DNA of 64,000 nt, from contig NZ_JAJEWP010000005.1 of the NCBI RefSeq assembly GCF_020687825.1, positions 62,001 to 126,000 of the forward strand, read 5' to 3'. This stretch comes from Fluctibacter halophilus (GTDB taxonomy: Bacteria > Pseudomonadota > Gammaproteobacteria > Enterobacterales > Alteromonadaceae). Below are positions 18,176 through 28,753 of the stretch, one piece after another. Below the pieces are notes generated by a model, which saw only the letters and a program-made list of their open reading frames with translations, ran no database searches and was not told where the DNA came from. The position numbers and the translations under genes are program-made. Position 1 is the first letter of the stretch. The number at the start of each line of letters is the position of its first letter.

Positions 18176-18208
18176 CGGGAGCGACCTTTTTTTACCGGGT
18201 CGCTCCCG
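18176..18208. terminator. Long perfect inverted repeat downstream of the DUF3300 gene
   Basis: CGGGAGCGACC and GGTCGCTCCCG form an 11-bp perfect stem around an 11-nt loop that holds a run of 7 T on the plus strand. It lies 6 nt past the DUF3300 stop codon. On the minus strand the A run is in the loop, not behind the stem, so it is an unusual terminator if it is one. Confidence 0.5.
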
Positions 18209-18213
18209 TGTAC

Positions 18214-19395
18214 TCACATTACTCGCTCTTTGCTGCGAACCTTGTTGGATGACGACGGGGATTTTACCGTACGACTGTGCTGCTTTTGCACCCGCTGCTG
18301 GCGATGAGGCTTAGCGCTCGACTGGCGGTGAACGGACGGCGCTGTCGTACGACGTGTCTCGGTGCGTTTCTCCACTTTGTCAGGTGTTGAAACCGCTTGG
18401 CGGCGCTGGGGGTTGGGTAGTTTGCCCTGCACCACCTGAACTGGCCGCTTGTCACTGTGCTGTGCGCGAACAGGTTGACGGGATTGTACTGGGTGTGACG
18501 TCGCTACAACGGCTTTGTCACGGCGCACAGCGTGCGATGAGGTCGGACGTACCGAGGTGCTGCGCACCGTTTTGCGGTGTGCTCTGGGGGTCGGTTGCCA
18601 GCGCACAATCTCCCGGTTGTTAACGCGACGATGTCCATCGTCCCAGCGTCTGTGAACATGACGGTTAATGGTGACATGGTGATGGCGCCAGTTGAATTGC
18701 AGTCCCAGCCACCAGGATGCAAACGTGATGCGGGGTGACCAGTATATTCCGCCACTGACATGGTGGTAGCGGTGGGGGCGTGTCCAGTAGTAGGGTGCTC
18801 TGGCATGCCACCAGGTACCATAGATGACCCGTGGGTCATAATAGGGCACATAAATGACATTCGGCTGGGCGTGACGTATCACAATCACATCTGGCTCGCG
18901 CTGTACTTGCACGTAGTCATTGCTTTGCAGGTGTCCGGCAACATCCGCCTGGCGTCGCAAGTACTGGACCTGTGCCAGTAGTCTTTCTTCGTCCTGCAAA
19001 AAAGCATCGCCTAAATCCTGCAGCCAGCTCAGGTCATCGGTCAACTGATCGAGGAGGTCCGGAAACGCCAGCAGGGCTTCGATACTGGGATCCCAGCCAC
19101 GTCGCGCAGCTTGAGATGCCATGGCTTGTTCATCGGCATGGGGGTGCGCACGGCGCCAGCGTCTGGCTTCAATAAGATCCAGCGGATAGGTACTGGCCAC
19201 CAGCACATGGGTTAGCAATGTATCCGGGTACAGCGCGATGGGCGCCAACAGTTGATCGAGCCGTTGTTGAGAATAGACACCGATTGACGTGCTGTCTGTC
19301 CGAGCGTGGGCTGAGCTGGCCAACAATGTGGCCATGTGTATCAGCGCGAGCAACGCGAGCAGATACATCACCAGCAGTTTAGCGAATTTAACCAT
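18214..19395 (-). CDS. DUF3300 domain protein, exported
   Basis: A 393-residue envelope protein of unknown function. A signal sequence (about residues 1-31, ending in SSAHA) is followed by the DUF3300 region, with QLDQLLAPIALYPDTLLTHVLVASTYP, written in part here as LAPIALYPDTLL, and the Trp/Tyr/His-rich part YVPYYDPRVIYGTWW. The C-terminal third is very basic, rich in Arg, Ser, Thr and His, and probably disordered. The ATG at 19395 follows a strong AGGAG box. Its position beside the hybrid kinase on the same strand, 82 nt away, suggests but does not prove co-transcription. Confidence 0.82.
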   Translation of the reverse strand: MVKFAKLLVMYLLALLALIHMATLLASSAHARTDSTSIGVYSQQRLDQLLAPIALYPDTLLTHVLVASTYPLDLIEARRWRRAHPHADEQAMASQAARRGWDPSIEALLAFPDLLDQLTDDLSWLQDLGDAFLQDEERLLAQVQYLRRQADVAGHLQSNDYVQVQREPDVIVIRHAQPNVIYVPYYDPRVIYGTWWHARAPYYWTRPHRYHHVSGGIYWSPRITFASWWLGLQFNWRHHHVTINRHVHRRWDDGHRRVNNREIVRWQPTPRAHRKTVRSTSVRPTSSHAVRRDKAVVATSHPVQSRQPVRAQHSDKRPVQVVQGKLPNPQRRQAVSTPDKVEKRTETRRTTAPSVHRQSSAKPHRQQRVQKQHSRTVKSPSSSNKVRSKERVM

Positions 19396-19477
19396 GAGGT
19401 TACTCCTGTGTTTAGCCGCCCATAAAAGCGGCACCGATGACACAGGTATAGGTGGTAACGACTTAATCGTACCTGAA

Positions 19478-22400
19478 TCAATGCTGAGTGGTGGTGATGT
19501 GACGGGTAATGGCGTTGATCAACATCTGTGCTTCAAAGGGTTTCATGACATGGCCATTCATGCCGGCTTTGTCGAAGGCTTTGATGTCTTCCTCAAAGCA
19601 GGCGGCGGTCAGGGCGATAATGGGCTGATCGAAACCCTGGTCACGCATCAACTTGGTACAGGCGATGCCATCCATGTCAGGCATGTGGTAGTCCATTAAT
19701 ACTACATCGATGTCCTGACGATGAATGGCTTCGAGTGCCTGAGCTGCGCTAGGTACGGCGATCACTATGGCGCCGGCATGTTCAAGGATTTCCTGGGCGA
19801 CCATACGGTTTACCGCTTGGTCCTCCACCAACAGGATGCGTTTGTCCTGCAATAGCGTCGATGAGACAGGCGTGTTTTGTGCTTTGCCAGAGGTAGGAGG
19901 AAGGTCGGATTCAAGCTGTTTCAGCGCATTGTACAATTCAGACGCACTGATGGGTTTGCTGATCACATCGACTTGCTCCAGGGGAAGAGCCGATTTATCC
20001 ATCAGCGCCGCATGATAGGCCGTCATCATCAGTATTTGGGGCAGGTTTTCCTGGCTGAATTGTTGCCGTACGGCATTGATCAACCAACTGCCATCGTGTT
20101 CCGGCATTTTGTAATCGGTGACTAAGAGATCGAAGGGGCGGCCTTGGGCGATGGCTTTTTCAAGCAGGCTTAACGCCACTTTGGCATTGTCCGCTTTCTC
20201 GATGTCCAGTCCCCAGTTGTGCAGATAGCGTTCCATGATGAACAGAGATTCGGGGTTATCATCTACGACCAGCACACGATCGAAATTCAACTGCCAATCG
20301 GCCAGTGCAAAGGCGTTTTGTGCGCGGGGTAAATCAACGGTGACCTGAAATTCACTGCCAATACCCGGTACTGAACTGACCTCGATGCTGCCACCCATCA
20401 TACGAATGATCTGGCGACTGACTGCCAGTCCCAGTCCGGTGCCACCGTACTCACGGGCGGTTTTATGTTCCGCTTGTTCAAATTCAGTAAAAATGCGTGA
20501 CACTTGCTCACTGCTCATGCCCACCCCGGTATCCTGTACGGTAAAGCACAGCGTACGGTATTCCCGATCACGCCTGAGATCGGCGACCGATAATTTCACA
20601 AAGCCCTGCTCGGTGAATTTCAGTGCATTGGAGATCAGGTTATTCAGCACCTGTTCGAGGCGAAAGCTGTCACCCCTGAACCACACCGGTAGTCGCGGAT
20701 CGATGTGCATGAGCAGCTCCACACCTTTGCTTTCTGCACTGGCGGCATAATTGGACACTACGTTTTTACACAACTGTTCGATATTAAAATCACTCACTTC
20801 CAGCTTCAGCGAACCGGCATCCAGCTTGGACAGATCGAGGATATCATTCAGCAAGCGGATCATGCGATTTGAAGAGTCCCAGAGGATATCCACATATTTG
20901 CGTTGTTCATCATTCAGCTCTTCCATTCGTAGTAATTGAATGACGCCCATCAGCCCGTTCATGGGGGTGCGTATTTCATGGCTGATGTTGGCGACAAATT
21001 GTGCCTTGGCTTTACTGGTGTTTTTGGCTTCCTGGGTTTTGAGACGCAGTTGTTCGTTTTGTAATTCCAGATCATCCTGAGCAATGCGGATGTCAGTAAT
21101 GTCTTCCATACTGACCAGCACATTGAACGCGTTGGAGGTTTTGATCGGTACCAGTCTTACCGTGTAGTAGCGCGTTAACTGGTTTAGGGTCGTGTATTGG
21201 CGCACGAAACTGTTTTTCTGACCGTTGTAGGCGGCATCGATCAACGATTGCACCTGTTCGTAGTTGGCCGTGTTCAATACGTCTTCAATCCGTTGACCGG
21301 TAATGTCCCGCGCCATCTGTGGTTCGATGCTCTTTAAGGTCTGATTGCAGAACACACACAAGCGTTTGTGATTAAAAAAGGCGATACCCAGATTCAGGTT
21401 GTCGATGATGTGTTGAAGGACTTGTTGTTGGGCTTCGACCCGCGCTTGCAGTTTCTCTTTCTGAACCTGTTTATCGTGTTCGCTTTGTTGTGCTCGAAAA
21501 CGTAAGCGCATGACTTCAAAAAGAGCAAAGCTGCCCAGCATACACACCAGTAACACCACTGCCCAGGTCCATTGCTGCTGATTGAGCAGAGCCTCCGTGC
21601 GCCATTTTTTGATGGCGTAAAAAGAGACCGTCTGATTGTCATCGGGATTGGCATATATGGGGGCAATCCACCAATCTTTGTATTGCTCAAGGGATTGGGC
21701 GGATGCCAGACCCTGCCACAGTTCGGGCAGTGAATACTCAAGGGTGGGCCTGCCTTCAAGCTCATCGCCATACAGAGCACCAGGATCGTCATGTCTGAGC
21801 CAGGCGCCGTCGGGGCTAATCAGTTCTATATCACGGGCGTCCGGCAACGGAGACAGCAAGTTGCCAAACAACTGGGTCAGGTTCAGGTTAAACACCAGCA
21901 ACACATAGTGATTGTCTGTGGCAGTTGCGACCGGCACCGGCAGCGCAGGGCCAGTGGTTGGAAGCTTAACTACATATCGGGCGGTGGGGGTGTAGGGCTG
22001 GGTGATTTCGCCGTACTCCCGATTCAGGTTTACCTGGGTGTAGCTCCCTTCGCCACCGGCAAGGGCGGCGCCCATTTGCACATAATCCCGTTGTTGTTTG
22101 TTTTGCAGCGAAGCCGCGGGCAGCACAATCAGGTCGCGCGGGGGTTGGTGCTCCACGCGGATCAGCTCCTGACCACCCAGAGACAGGATCCTGCCCTGGA
22201 AAAAAACACTGTCACTGCGCATCAGGTGTTTGATGGCCAGCGTTGCTGCAGAATAACTGCGCTGATCGGTAGGTGAAAAATACTTCAAACCGTCCGATTG
22301 CGCTATTCCTCTGATTTGACTGCCTTTTTGTTGGAGATAGCTGCTGATGGTGTGCTGGACCAGGCGTAGCTCCTGGCGCATCTGTGCATTATGTTGGCTC

Positions 22401-22492
22401 ACATGGCTTTGGTTGTAACGGAGCCCTGCCAATATCATCACCATGATAAAGACCAGACACATTGCTCCTGCACGCAACCACCATGTTGTCAT
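19478..22492 (-). CDS. Hybrid sensor histidine kinase with two receiver domains
   Basis: The 1004-residue membrane kinase has TM1 at about residues 8-24, a periplasmic sensor of about 285 residues (probably a double Cache-like fold), TM2 at about 309-329, a PAS domain at 360-465, a dimerisation domain with His505 (SHEIRTPMNG), and an ATPase domain with NLISNALKFT, DTGVGM and GGTGLGLAVS. Two receiver domains follow, with Asp793 (VTDYKMPEHDG) and Asp934 (LMDYHMPDMDG). There is no C-terminal Hpt domain, so phosphotransfer needs a separate Hpt protein. The ATG at 22492 has an AAGGAG box 6 nt upstream. The signal is unknown. Confidence 0.92.
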   Translation of the reverse strand: MTTWWLRAGAMCLVFIMVMILAGLRYNQSHVSQHNAQMRQELRLVQHTISSYLQQKGSQIRGIAQSDGLKYFSPTDQRSYSAATLAIKHLMRSDSVFFQGRILSLGGQELIRVEHQPPRDLIVLPAASLQNKQQRDYVQMGAALAGGEGSYTQVNLNREYGEITQPYTPTARYVVKLPTTGPALPVPVATATDNHYVLLVFNLNLTQLFGNLLSPLPDARDIELISPDGAWLRHDDPGALYGDELEGRPTLEYSLPELWQGLASAQSLEQYKDWWIAPIYANPDDNQTVSFYAIKKWRTEALLNQQQWTWAVVLLVCMLGSFALFEVMRLRFRAQQSEHDKQVQKEKLQARVEAQQQVLQHIIDNLNLGIAFFNHKRLCVFCNQTLKSIEPQMARDITGQRIEDVLNTANYEQVQSLIDAAYNGQKNSFVRQYTTLNQLTRYYTVRLVPIKTSNAFNVLVSMEDITDIRIAQDDLELQNEQLRLKTQEAKNTSKAKAQFVANISHEIRTPMNGLMGVIQLLRMEELNDEQRKYVDILWDSSNRMIRLLNDILDLSKLDAGSLKLEVSDFNIEQLCKNVVSNYAASAESKGVELLMHIDPRLPVWFRGDSFRLEQVLNNLISNALKFTEQGFVKLSVADLRRDREYRTLCFTVQDTGVGMSSEQVSRIFTEFEQAEHKTAREYGGTGLGLAVSRQIIRMMGGSIEVSSVPGIGSEFQVTVDLPRAQNAFALADWQLNFDRVLVVDDNPESLFIMERYLHNWGLDIEKADNAKVALSLLEKAIAQGRPFDLLVTDYKMPEHDGSWLINAVRQQFSQENLPQILMMTAYHAALMDKSALPLEQVDVISKPISASELYNALKQLESDLPPTSGKAQNTPVSSTLLQDKRILLVEDQAVNRMVAQEILEHAGAIVIAVPSAAQALEAIHRQDIDVVLMDYHMPDMDGIACTKLMRDQGFDQPIIALTAACFEEDIKAFDKAGMNGHVMKPFEAQMLINAITRHITTTQH

Positions 22493-22714
22493 CGTTGACT
22501 CCTTGAAGGATTGTCCGTTAAATCTCCGTTTGTACTGTCTGAAAGTGCCTCGAAAATGATCTGGGAAGGGTGATAGTGCTGTTGTTTCCACCCTTGATCG
22601 GGAAAGAAAAGACGCACCCTGTTAGCATCGAGTGTAGAAGGGGATCAGGAAATACGCCAGCTCACGGCGCCATCAACAGCGTCAAAAAAACAGGTTACTC
22701 TGGGCGTTGTGCGT

Positions 22715-23332
22715 TTACTTCAATAAGTGCGGATCGAACTCATGACCGAGCTTTTCGGTTTTGGTGCGGATATAACCTTTGTTATCTTTGGTGATACCGT
22801 GGTCAATGGGCGTGCGGCTGACCACTTCAATACCCAGGCTTTCCAATGCAGCGCGTTTTTTCGGATTGTTGGTCATCAGACTGACGCGCTTGACGTTGAG
22901 CTTTTCCAGCATCAGTTTACAGATGGCATAATCCCGTAGATCAGCGTCAAAACCGAGGTGTTCATTCGCTTCTACCGTGTCCATGCCATTGTCTTGTAGG
23001 TGATAGGCGCGAATTTTGTTGAGCAGACCGATCCCCCGCCCTTCCTGACGCAAGTACAGCAGCACACCCTTGCCTTCGGCGACAATGTTTTGCAGTGCTT
23101 TTTCAAGTTGAAAACCACAGTCACAGCGGGTGCTGAATAAGGCATCGCCGGTCAGACATTCGGAATGGATACGGATCGGCACGATGTCATCCGGTTGCCA
23201 CTCTCCGTAGGACAAGGCGACATGTTCCTGTCCGCTGTCCGTTTCAACAAATCCGTGTATGCGAAACTGTCCCCAGCGGGTTGGCAGGGTGGCAGAACTA
23301 ACGTATTCGTATTTGTCTTTCGGATTGTTCAT
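22715..23332 (-). CDS. ribA: GTP cyclohydrolase II
   Basis: RibA opens the imidazole ring of GTP to form the first riboflavin precursor, releasing formate and pyrophosphate. The zinc site is the three cysteines of [17 protein letters not shown], and the GTP-binding and catalytic block [13 protein letters not shown] is intact. The ATG at 23332 gives 205 residues, close to the usual 196; GTG 23341 is possible. It is a stand-alone RibA without a fused DHBP synthase domain. A run of 7 T on the minus strand at about 22684-22690 may mark the end of the transcript, but no strong stem precedes it. Confidence 0.95.
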   Translation of the reverse strand: MNNPKDKYEYVSSATLPTRWGQFRIHGFVETDSGQEHVALSYGEWQPDDIVPIRIHSECLTGDALFSTRCDCGFQLEKALQNIVAEGKGVLLYLRQEGRGIGLLNKIRAYHLQDNGMDTVEANEHLGFDADLRDYAICKLMLEKLNVKRVSLMTNNPKKRAALESLGIEVVSRTPIDHGITKDNKGYIRTKTEKLGHEFDPHLLK

Positions 23333-23417
23333 CGGTATCACTGTGCCCCGTTGGGGGATAACTGCTGTCGCCTTAATATGGGTATGTGTGTAGTAAATAC
23401 AAGGGGAGCGCTGCCTT

Positions 23418-26276
23418 TTAGCCCTGATAGGGGCTAAATTCTTCCAGCGGTGCCGGTTTCGCCACGCCATATCCTTGAGCATAGTCTACGCCAATTTTGC
23501 CCAGCTCGACCATGATTTCTTTGGTTTCAACAAATTCCGCCACGGTACCCATACCCATGGCTTTGGCAATGTCTTTGATCGAATTAACCATGGCCATGTC
23601 GATCGGGTCGACCAGCAGGTCTTTGACAAAGCTTCCGTCAATTTTGACATAGTTGACCGGCAAGTGTTTGAGGTAACTGTAGGATGAAAAACCACTGCCG
23701 AAGTCGTCCAGTGCGAAAGCGCAGCCCAGCTGGTGGAAGGTTTCGATAAACTCCAGGGTTTCGTCCATTTTCACAATCGCCATGGATTCGGTGATTTCGA
23801 AGCAAATCTTCTGATAGGGCACGTTGTATTTTTCGAACGCGTTGAGCACAAACAGCTTCAGCTCTTTGTCAGCCAACGAATGACCGGACAGATTAATGTT
23901 GCAGTAGTTTAGACCTTCACAGTGGGCGGGGTTGTCCGCCAGCCATTTGAAGTAGCACTCAATCACCCATTTGTCGATTGCCGACGTCAGGTTGTAACGT
24001 TCAGCGGCCGGTAAAAACGCCGAGGGGGGAATGATTTTCCCGTCTCCATCGCGCATGCGAAGTAACAGTTCGTAATGGTGGCCAGCGATTTTTTTGTTTA
24101 ATGGGTGGTAGTGTTGGTAATACAACACAAACTGATCGTGTTCCAGGGCCTGGTTCAGTTGCGTGACCCAGTTCAGTTCTGACTCATAGCGCTGCAACTG
24201 CTTGTCATCTGCAGAGTATGTGTGTACCTGATTACGTCCACGTTCTTTGGCCATGTAGCAAGCCGCATCGGCCATACTCAGAAGTTGCTCGGACGAGGTA
24301 ATGCCCGGGTGCCAGGGTACCTGTCCGATGCTTACGCCCAAGGTGAACACACGGTTTTCCCACATGAAACGGAATTCCTGCACCGTTGTGAGAATTTGAT
24401 TGGCCACCTGATAGGCCATCTGGGCGTTATCCTGTTCCAACAGTACTCCGAATTCATCGCCGCCCAACCGGGCCAGGGTTCCCTTGTTGCTGACCACATT
24501 GTTGAGCTGTTGGGACAGTTGCTTGATCAGCACATCGCCGGCCTTATGGCCGCAGGTATCGTTGACGACCTTGAACTGATCCAGATCCATGTACAGCAAG
24601 GTCAGATCCATGTCGCCCTGGCTGGCGTGTTCCAGCGCACTGCGTAAACGTCGTTCAAACTCGCGGCGATTATAAACGCCGGTCAGTGAGTCGTGGGTGG
24701 CAAGATATTCAAGACTGATACTCGATTGTTTGCGTTCAGTGATGTCGAATATCGATCCCGACAAAAAGCGCGTGGCTCCTTCGGTGTGCAATTGCGCGCT
24801 GATGGAAAACCAGAACTCACTGCCATCGCGGCGCTTGCCTTTGATTTCTTTGCCCAGCGCGATACCGCTTTGCAGCAGCTCTCCCAGCAACACTTCGCGA
24901 TCTTGTTGCTGCGCATAAAACTGCGCCGTGTTGTCGACTTCGGCCATCATTTGCGCTTCGTCGTCATACCCGAACAGGCTACACATCGCAGGGTTAGTGG
25001 TGATTAACTTACCTTCCAGGGTTGATGTATAAAGGCCTTCTGCTGAGTTACGAAACAAGTTGTAAAACTGTTGCAGGTCACTGATGGTGGCTTGCTGATG
25101 TTGATGTTGTTGTCGCTGCTCGCCCTGTTCATGGGCTTCAATGGCGACCGCAAACAGCAACATCCCGGCCATCAGCATAAAGGTCAGCAGTAACTGCACG
25201 TTGATTGGCAATATGATGCCGTTGAGAAACAGCACCACATCCACACCCGCGGTTGCCGCCACTACCAGCCAGCCCAGGGCATACAGACGGTTGGGCAAGG
25301 TATTTTCGCGGTTGTGGAACAACAGCGCCAACACCAGGTGTTGGGTAATCAGTGCACCGACCAGGGCCACATCCGCAATCAGTTGCCAGTAGGCGTTGAG
25401 CAAGACAGCCACCGGTAGCAGCGCCGCGCAAAGACAATAGGATACCGTGCGCCAGTAAAGCGGAACATCGACTAACAAGCGATGTGATACCTTAGAGCCA
25501 GCCAACAATACCAATGCCAGCAATAGGGTCGTGGTATGGGGAAGGTACTGACCGGCACCAATGAATTGCGTAATGATCCCCTGCAGATTCAGAAATAACA
25601 GAAACAATGCGCCGTTGGCGGCGCCAAACCAGAACCTTATCGGGCTGCGCAACAGGGCATAGGTGATCAGGAAATAGCACGCCAGTATTGCCAGCGCGCC
25701 ACCGATCACGCCAATGAAGGCGAGGTTGATTTGTTCCCGGGCAACCAGTGCCTGTTTACTCCATATATCGGTAGAGAACACCATTGGGCCATCATCAATG
25801 ACGCGGATGTAAATGTGCAGTTGTTGGTGATCCGGCACATTGATTGGCAGCACCACATTGCGGTGGTTGTATGCCCGGTTTTCCAGTGGCCGTGCCGCGC
25901 CGACCAGAAAGGAATGTAAAATCCGATCGCGCTGATCCAATACAAACACATCGACGCTGTCCAGTGCCGGGTTATCCAGGGTCAGTAGCACTTCGGTGGT
26001 TTGATTGGCGGTGTTGTTCAGCCCGAAACGCATCCACAGGCTCTGCTGGGACTTTAACGGTTGGTTGTCCAGCGCAACCTGCCAGTCCTGATGGTGCTGA
26101 ATGTCGGATAGCTGGGCATTGGCAGGGGTACGGACTGAGGAGAGTCGTCCTGACAAATGCACATGCTGGAAAGTGTCATCGATGGAGACAACCTCATGAG
26201 GCTCGGTGCTAAGGGCGTGTGATGAAACACTTAGCGTTACCAGCATCAGCAGAAAATATCGCCCAAGATTCAGCAT
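23418..26276 (-). CDS. Membrane GGDEF-EAL protein with 7TMR-DISM sensor and PAS domain
   Basis: The 952-residue protein has a signal peptide (1-22), a periplasmic 7TMR-DISM extracellular domain (about 40-170), seven membrane helices (about 185-380), a PAS domain (400-515), a GGDEF domain and an EAL domain. The cyclase signature RLGGDEF is intact at residues 603-609; the product-inhibition site RxxD before it is absent. The phosphodiesterase domain reads ELL in place of EAL, with Glu736 kept, and has [13 protein letters not shown] and VKIDGSFV. Both activities are therefore possible. It is the last gene of the minus-strand signalling block, 86 nt upstream of ribA. Confidence 0.92.
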   Translation of the reverse strand: MLNLGRYFLLMLVTLSVSSHALSTEPHEVVSIDDTFQHVHLSGRLSSVRTPANAQLSDIQHHQDWQVALDNQPLKSQQSLWMRFGLNNTANQTTEVLLTLDNPALDSVDVFVLDQRDRILHSFLVGAARPLENRAYNHRNVVLPINVPDHQQLHIYIRVIDDGPMVFSTDIWSKQALVAREQINLAFIGVIGGALAILACYFLITYALLRSPIRFWFGAANGALFLLFLNLQGIITQFIGAGQYLPHTTTLLLALVLLAGSKVSHRLLVDVPLYWRTVSYCLCAALLPVAVLLNAYWQLIADVALVGALITQHLVLALLFHNRENTLPNRLYALGWLVVAATAGVDVVLFLNGIILPINVQLLLTFMLMAGMLLFAVAIEAHEQGEQRQQHQHQQATISDLQQFYNLFRNSAEGLYTSTLEGKLITTNPAMCSLFGYDDEAQMMAEVDNTAQFYAQQQDREVLLGELLQSGIALGKEIKGKRRDGSEFWFSISAQLHTEGATRFLSGSIFDITERKQSSISLEYLATHDSLTGVYNRREFERRLRSALEHASQGDMDLTLLYMDLDQFKVVNDTCGHKAGDVLIKQLSQQLNNVVSNKGTLARLGGDEFGVLLEQDNAQMAYQVANQILTTVQEFRFMWENRVFTLGVSIGQVPWHPGITSSEQLLSMADAACYMAKERGRNQVHTYSADDKQLQRYESELNWVTQLNQALEHDQFVLYYQHYHPLNKKIAGHHYELLLRMRDGDGKIIPPSAFLPAAERYNLTSAIDKWVIECYFKWLADNPAHCEGLNYCNINLSGHSLADKELKLFVLNAFEKYNVPYQKICFEITESMAIVKMDETLEFIETFHQLGCAFALDDFGSGFSSYSYLKHLPVNYVKIDGSFVKDLLVDPIDMAMVNSIKDIAKAMGMGTVAEFVETKEIMVELGKIGVDYAQGYGVAKPAPLEEFSPYQG

Positions 26277-26319
26277 GTTAGTCCGTTTCTCGTATCCTTG
26301 GCGTTCATTATAGGCGCTT

Positions 26320-26631
26320 TTACGGCGTGAAGATACGCCGATTCAGGTGATGCATCAGCGCGGCGATGGATGACCTTGCGCTGCGCTGAACCGGCTCGAT
26401 CCACAGGGCGTTGCACAGGGTTTCATAGTGCAGTAACCACTGGTTGCCGAGGCAGTTAAATTGACACTGCAGCCGATCCGCTCCCCACTCGATGTGGGGC
26501 ATGGTCCCGTCGTTGTCCTTCAGCCACTGCTGCAACGCAGACTGGAATTGGTCAACCTCCAGTGACGGACACTGCCGGGCGACGAGGCAGTCCTGTTCAA
26601 CTTTCCAGTTCAGCGCTGCTAACTGCTGCAT
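26320..26631 (-). CDS. Small conserved protein, probably DUF3630
   Basis: A 103-residue soluble protein with several Trp and Cys residues (HIEWGADRLQCQFNCLGNQW). It resembles the gammaproteobacterial DUF3630 family of unknown function. The ATG lies inside the last codons of selO, in another frame, with a 13-nt overlap, so translation is probably coupled to selO. A CGGCGT/ACGCCG inverted repeat overlaps its 3' end. Confidence 0.7.
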   Translation of the reverse strand: MQQLAALNWKVEQDCLVARQCPSLEVDQFQSALQQWLKDNDGTMPHIEWGADRLQCQFNCLGNQWLLHYETLCNALWIEPVQRSARSSIAALMHHLNRRIFTP

Positions 26632-28061
26632 GAGAGTTTCATATTGGCATTTTCTGTGGGCGGCGGTTGGGCAAATTCCGCGCTACTGTGCTGCTCATCA
26701 AACGGGTTTTGCAGCGTTGCTAAAAGACGTTGAAAAGGTTCGAAATCACCCTGGTAGGCGGCTTCAATGACCGTCTGAGCGTGGTGGTTGCGCAGCACCA
26801 CCACAGGGTTAGCGAGACCCATTGTTGCTTGTCGGGTCGTTGGATCGATTGGGTCATTGAGTAGTCGCTGCTGGTAACGACTGACCCAGTGCTGGGCAGC
26901 AGAGCGATCGACAAAGCGGTCGCAGAATTCGTGGCTCGCGCGGTGTGGCTCTATCCCTGCCAGGCGACGGAATGTGTGAGTGTAGTCAGCTCCTTCCCGT
27001 GCCATCAACGTGAGCAGATCATTTAGCAGGCTAAAGTCATCCCCGTGCAGTTTGCTCAAGCCCAGTTTATTGGCCATCAGTTGTGCGTAGTGTTGCTGCA
27101 GCGTTGGTTCGAACTGCTGCAATGCCTCGGTGATGCCGTCTACGTCGAGATAAGAGGTGAACCCATGGGCAAGGGCATTGAGGTTCCACAGCGCAATGCC
27201 AGGCTGTTTGTCGTAGGCATAGCGTCCGTTCGGGTCAGAGTGATTGCTGATCATGCCCGGTTCACAGGCATCCATGAAAGCGTATGGGCCATAATCAAAG
27301 GTAATACCGTGAATGCTCATATTGTCGGTATTCATCACTCCGTGCACAAAACCGACACTTTGCCAGTGGGCGACCAATCGGGCCGTGCGTTGCGTGATAT
27401 CGCTCAACAGGGCATGATGAGCATTCTCACCCGTGGTCAATTGATCACAGTGATGGGTAAACGTGTATTGAAACAGGCGCTCCAGCAGCTCGGGTTGTCG
27501 GCTGTGGGCGAAGTATTCGAAATGGCCGAAGCGGATGTGGCTGGGGCAGGTTCGGATCAGCATCGCGCCGGGTTCCGTTTGCTCCCGTTGTACCGGGTGG
27601 TTACTGGTGATCAGGGCTAATGCCCGGCTGGTGGGAATGCCTAAATGGTGCATGGCTTCACTGGCGAGGTATTCACGCAGGGTTGAACGCAGTACCGCCC
27701 GGCCATCACCAAAACGTGAATAGGGGGTTGGGCCAGCACCCTTTAGGTGCAGATCAACGGGCTGTTGGTTGGCGTCGCGGGTATGACCGAGCAATAAACC
27801 CCGTCCATCACCCAGATCAGGATTCCAGGCGCCAAACTGGTGGCCACCGTATTTTTGCGCAAAACTGTTACGCACAAGAGGGTGTTCTGGGTTGTACAGG
27901 TTGTCCACTAAGGTGTCGTGTTGGAACCAGGCTTCAGGCAATTGCAGTGACTCCAATAAGCCTTGATTTATCGCAATAACACGGCTGTCAGACAATGGTG
28001 AAATGGGCGTTATCGCACCCAGAGCAGACAATTCTTGTACGAAATGATGATCAAAATGCAA
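26619..28061 (-). CDS. selO: Protein adenylyltransferase SelO (YdiU)
   Basis: SelO is a pseudokinase that transfers AMP to protein hydroxyl groups and is linked to oxidative stress. Family blocks are clear: [37 protein letters not shown] and [16 protein letters not shown]. The protein ends in LSCSS, the C-terminal cysteine motif where some homologues have selenocysteine. The reading frame opens at TTG 28061, directly after an in-frame TGA; no ATG or GTG comes before the conserved region, and the TTG start gives 480 residues, the usual length. The DUF3630 gene overlaps its 3' end. It is divergent from a cytochrome c gene. Confidence 0.94.
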   Translation of the reverse strand: MHFDHHFVQELSALGAITPISPLSDSRVIAINQGLLESLQLPEAWFQHDTLVDNLYNPEHPLVRNSFAQKYGGHQFGAWNPDLGDGRGLLLGHTRDANQQPVDLHLKGAGPTPYSRFGDGRAVLRSTLREYLASEAMHHLGIPTSRALALITSNHPVQREQTEPGAMLIRTCPSHIRFGHFEYFAHSRQPELLERLFQYTFTHHCDQLTTGENAHHALLSDITQRTARLVAHWQSVGFVHGVMNTDNMSIHGITFDYGPYAFMDACEPGMISNHSDPNGRYAYDKQPGIALWNLNALAHGFTSYLDVDGITEALQQFEPTLQQHYAQLMANKLGLSKLHGDDFSLLNDLLTLMAREGADYTHTFRRLAGIEPHRASHEFCDRFVDRSAAQHWVSRYQQRLLNDPIDPTTRQATMGLANPVVVLRNHHAQTVIEAAYQGDFEPFQRLLATLQNPFDEQHSSAEFAQPPPTENANMKLSCSS

Positions 28062-28128
28062 AGGTCACCAGAATAAGTTAATGATGTATCCAACAGTGTA
28101 TCGTGAAACTAAACCTAAGGACTACCCG

Positions 28129-28446
28129 ATGAAAAAACAAACTCTCTATACGCTTACCCTGCTGACAAGCTGTATTTTAAGTGCACAGGCGTACGCAGGC
28201 GATGCAGAGAAAGGCAAGGCAAAATCAGTCAGCTGCCAGGCATGCCATGGGGCTGCCGGCATTTCCCAGATCCCGACTTACCCTAACCTGGCCGGGCAAA
28301 AAGAATTGTATCTGGTGGCACAGCTAAAAGCGTTTCGTAGCCAGGAACGCAAGAACATGGTCATGGGGCCTATGGCGGCGGGTCTGAGTGATGAGGACAT
28401 CAATGATTTGGCTGCCTATTATGCCGGCCTGAATCCAGGCGGCTGA
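28129..28446 (+). CDS. Class I c-type cytochrome, small periplasmic
   Basis: The 105-residue protein has a Sec signal peptide ending in AQAYA and a single haem-binding motif CQACH, with the distal Met probably in MGPMAAGLS. The pattern [23 protein letters not shown] is like cytochromes c-553/c4, which carry electrons in the periplasm. The ATG at 28129 follows AAGG with an 8-nt spacer. The next gene begins 1 nt after its stop codon, which points to an operon with a small unknown protein and an HD-domain protein. Confidence 0.92.
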   Translation: MKKQTLYTLTLLTSCILSAQAYAGDAEKGKAKSVSCQACHGAAGISQIPTYPNLAGQKELYLVAQLKAFRSQERKNMVMGPMAAGLSDEDINDLAAYYAGLNPGG

Positions 28447-28447
28447 T

Positions 28448-28753
28448 ATGTACGCCGTGCTATTGGTTGATCCTGTGGCACGGCGCCGTCAGCAGGTTGC
28501 GCTGGCTCTGCGCAGTATTGCGGGTATGGAGGTACAGGAGAGCGCCCGTTTTCCTACCACACCACCGCCGCACTGGGTGGTTTGTGCCTGGCCTGCGCCG
28601 ACAACATCTGCGCCCGATGTCCATGTGGTGTTTTACAGCACCACACCTTCCCCCCTTGGCTGCAATGATTGCTTGCATTTTGATGCACTGAACCCGTCAC
28701 CGTTTTGTGCTAGTCTGCTCGGCCTTCTTAAACGCCAACCGGGAATACCATGA
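28448..28753 (+). CDS. Small unknown protein, possibly a degenerate receiver-like domain
   Basis: A 101-residue protein lies between the cytochrome c and HD genes, starting 1 nt after the first and overlapping the second by 4 nt (ATGA), which is good evidence that it is translated. The N terminus MYAVLLVDPVARRRQQVALALRS (quoted only in part) resembles the first strand and helix of a receiver domain, but the phosphate-accepting Asp is not recognisable. It contains clustered Pro and several Cys. I do not recognise a family. Confidence 0.55.
   Translation: MYAVLLVDPVARRRQQVALALRSIAGMEVQESARFPTTPPPHWVVCAWPAPTTSAPDVHVVFYSTTPSPLGCNDCLHFDALNPSPFCASLLGLLKRQPGIP

Noticed and set aside
18354-18623. 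Plus-strand frame opposite the DUF3300 gene
   Set aside because: It is a shadow of the Arg/Ser-rich C terminus, in a region of biased composition.
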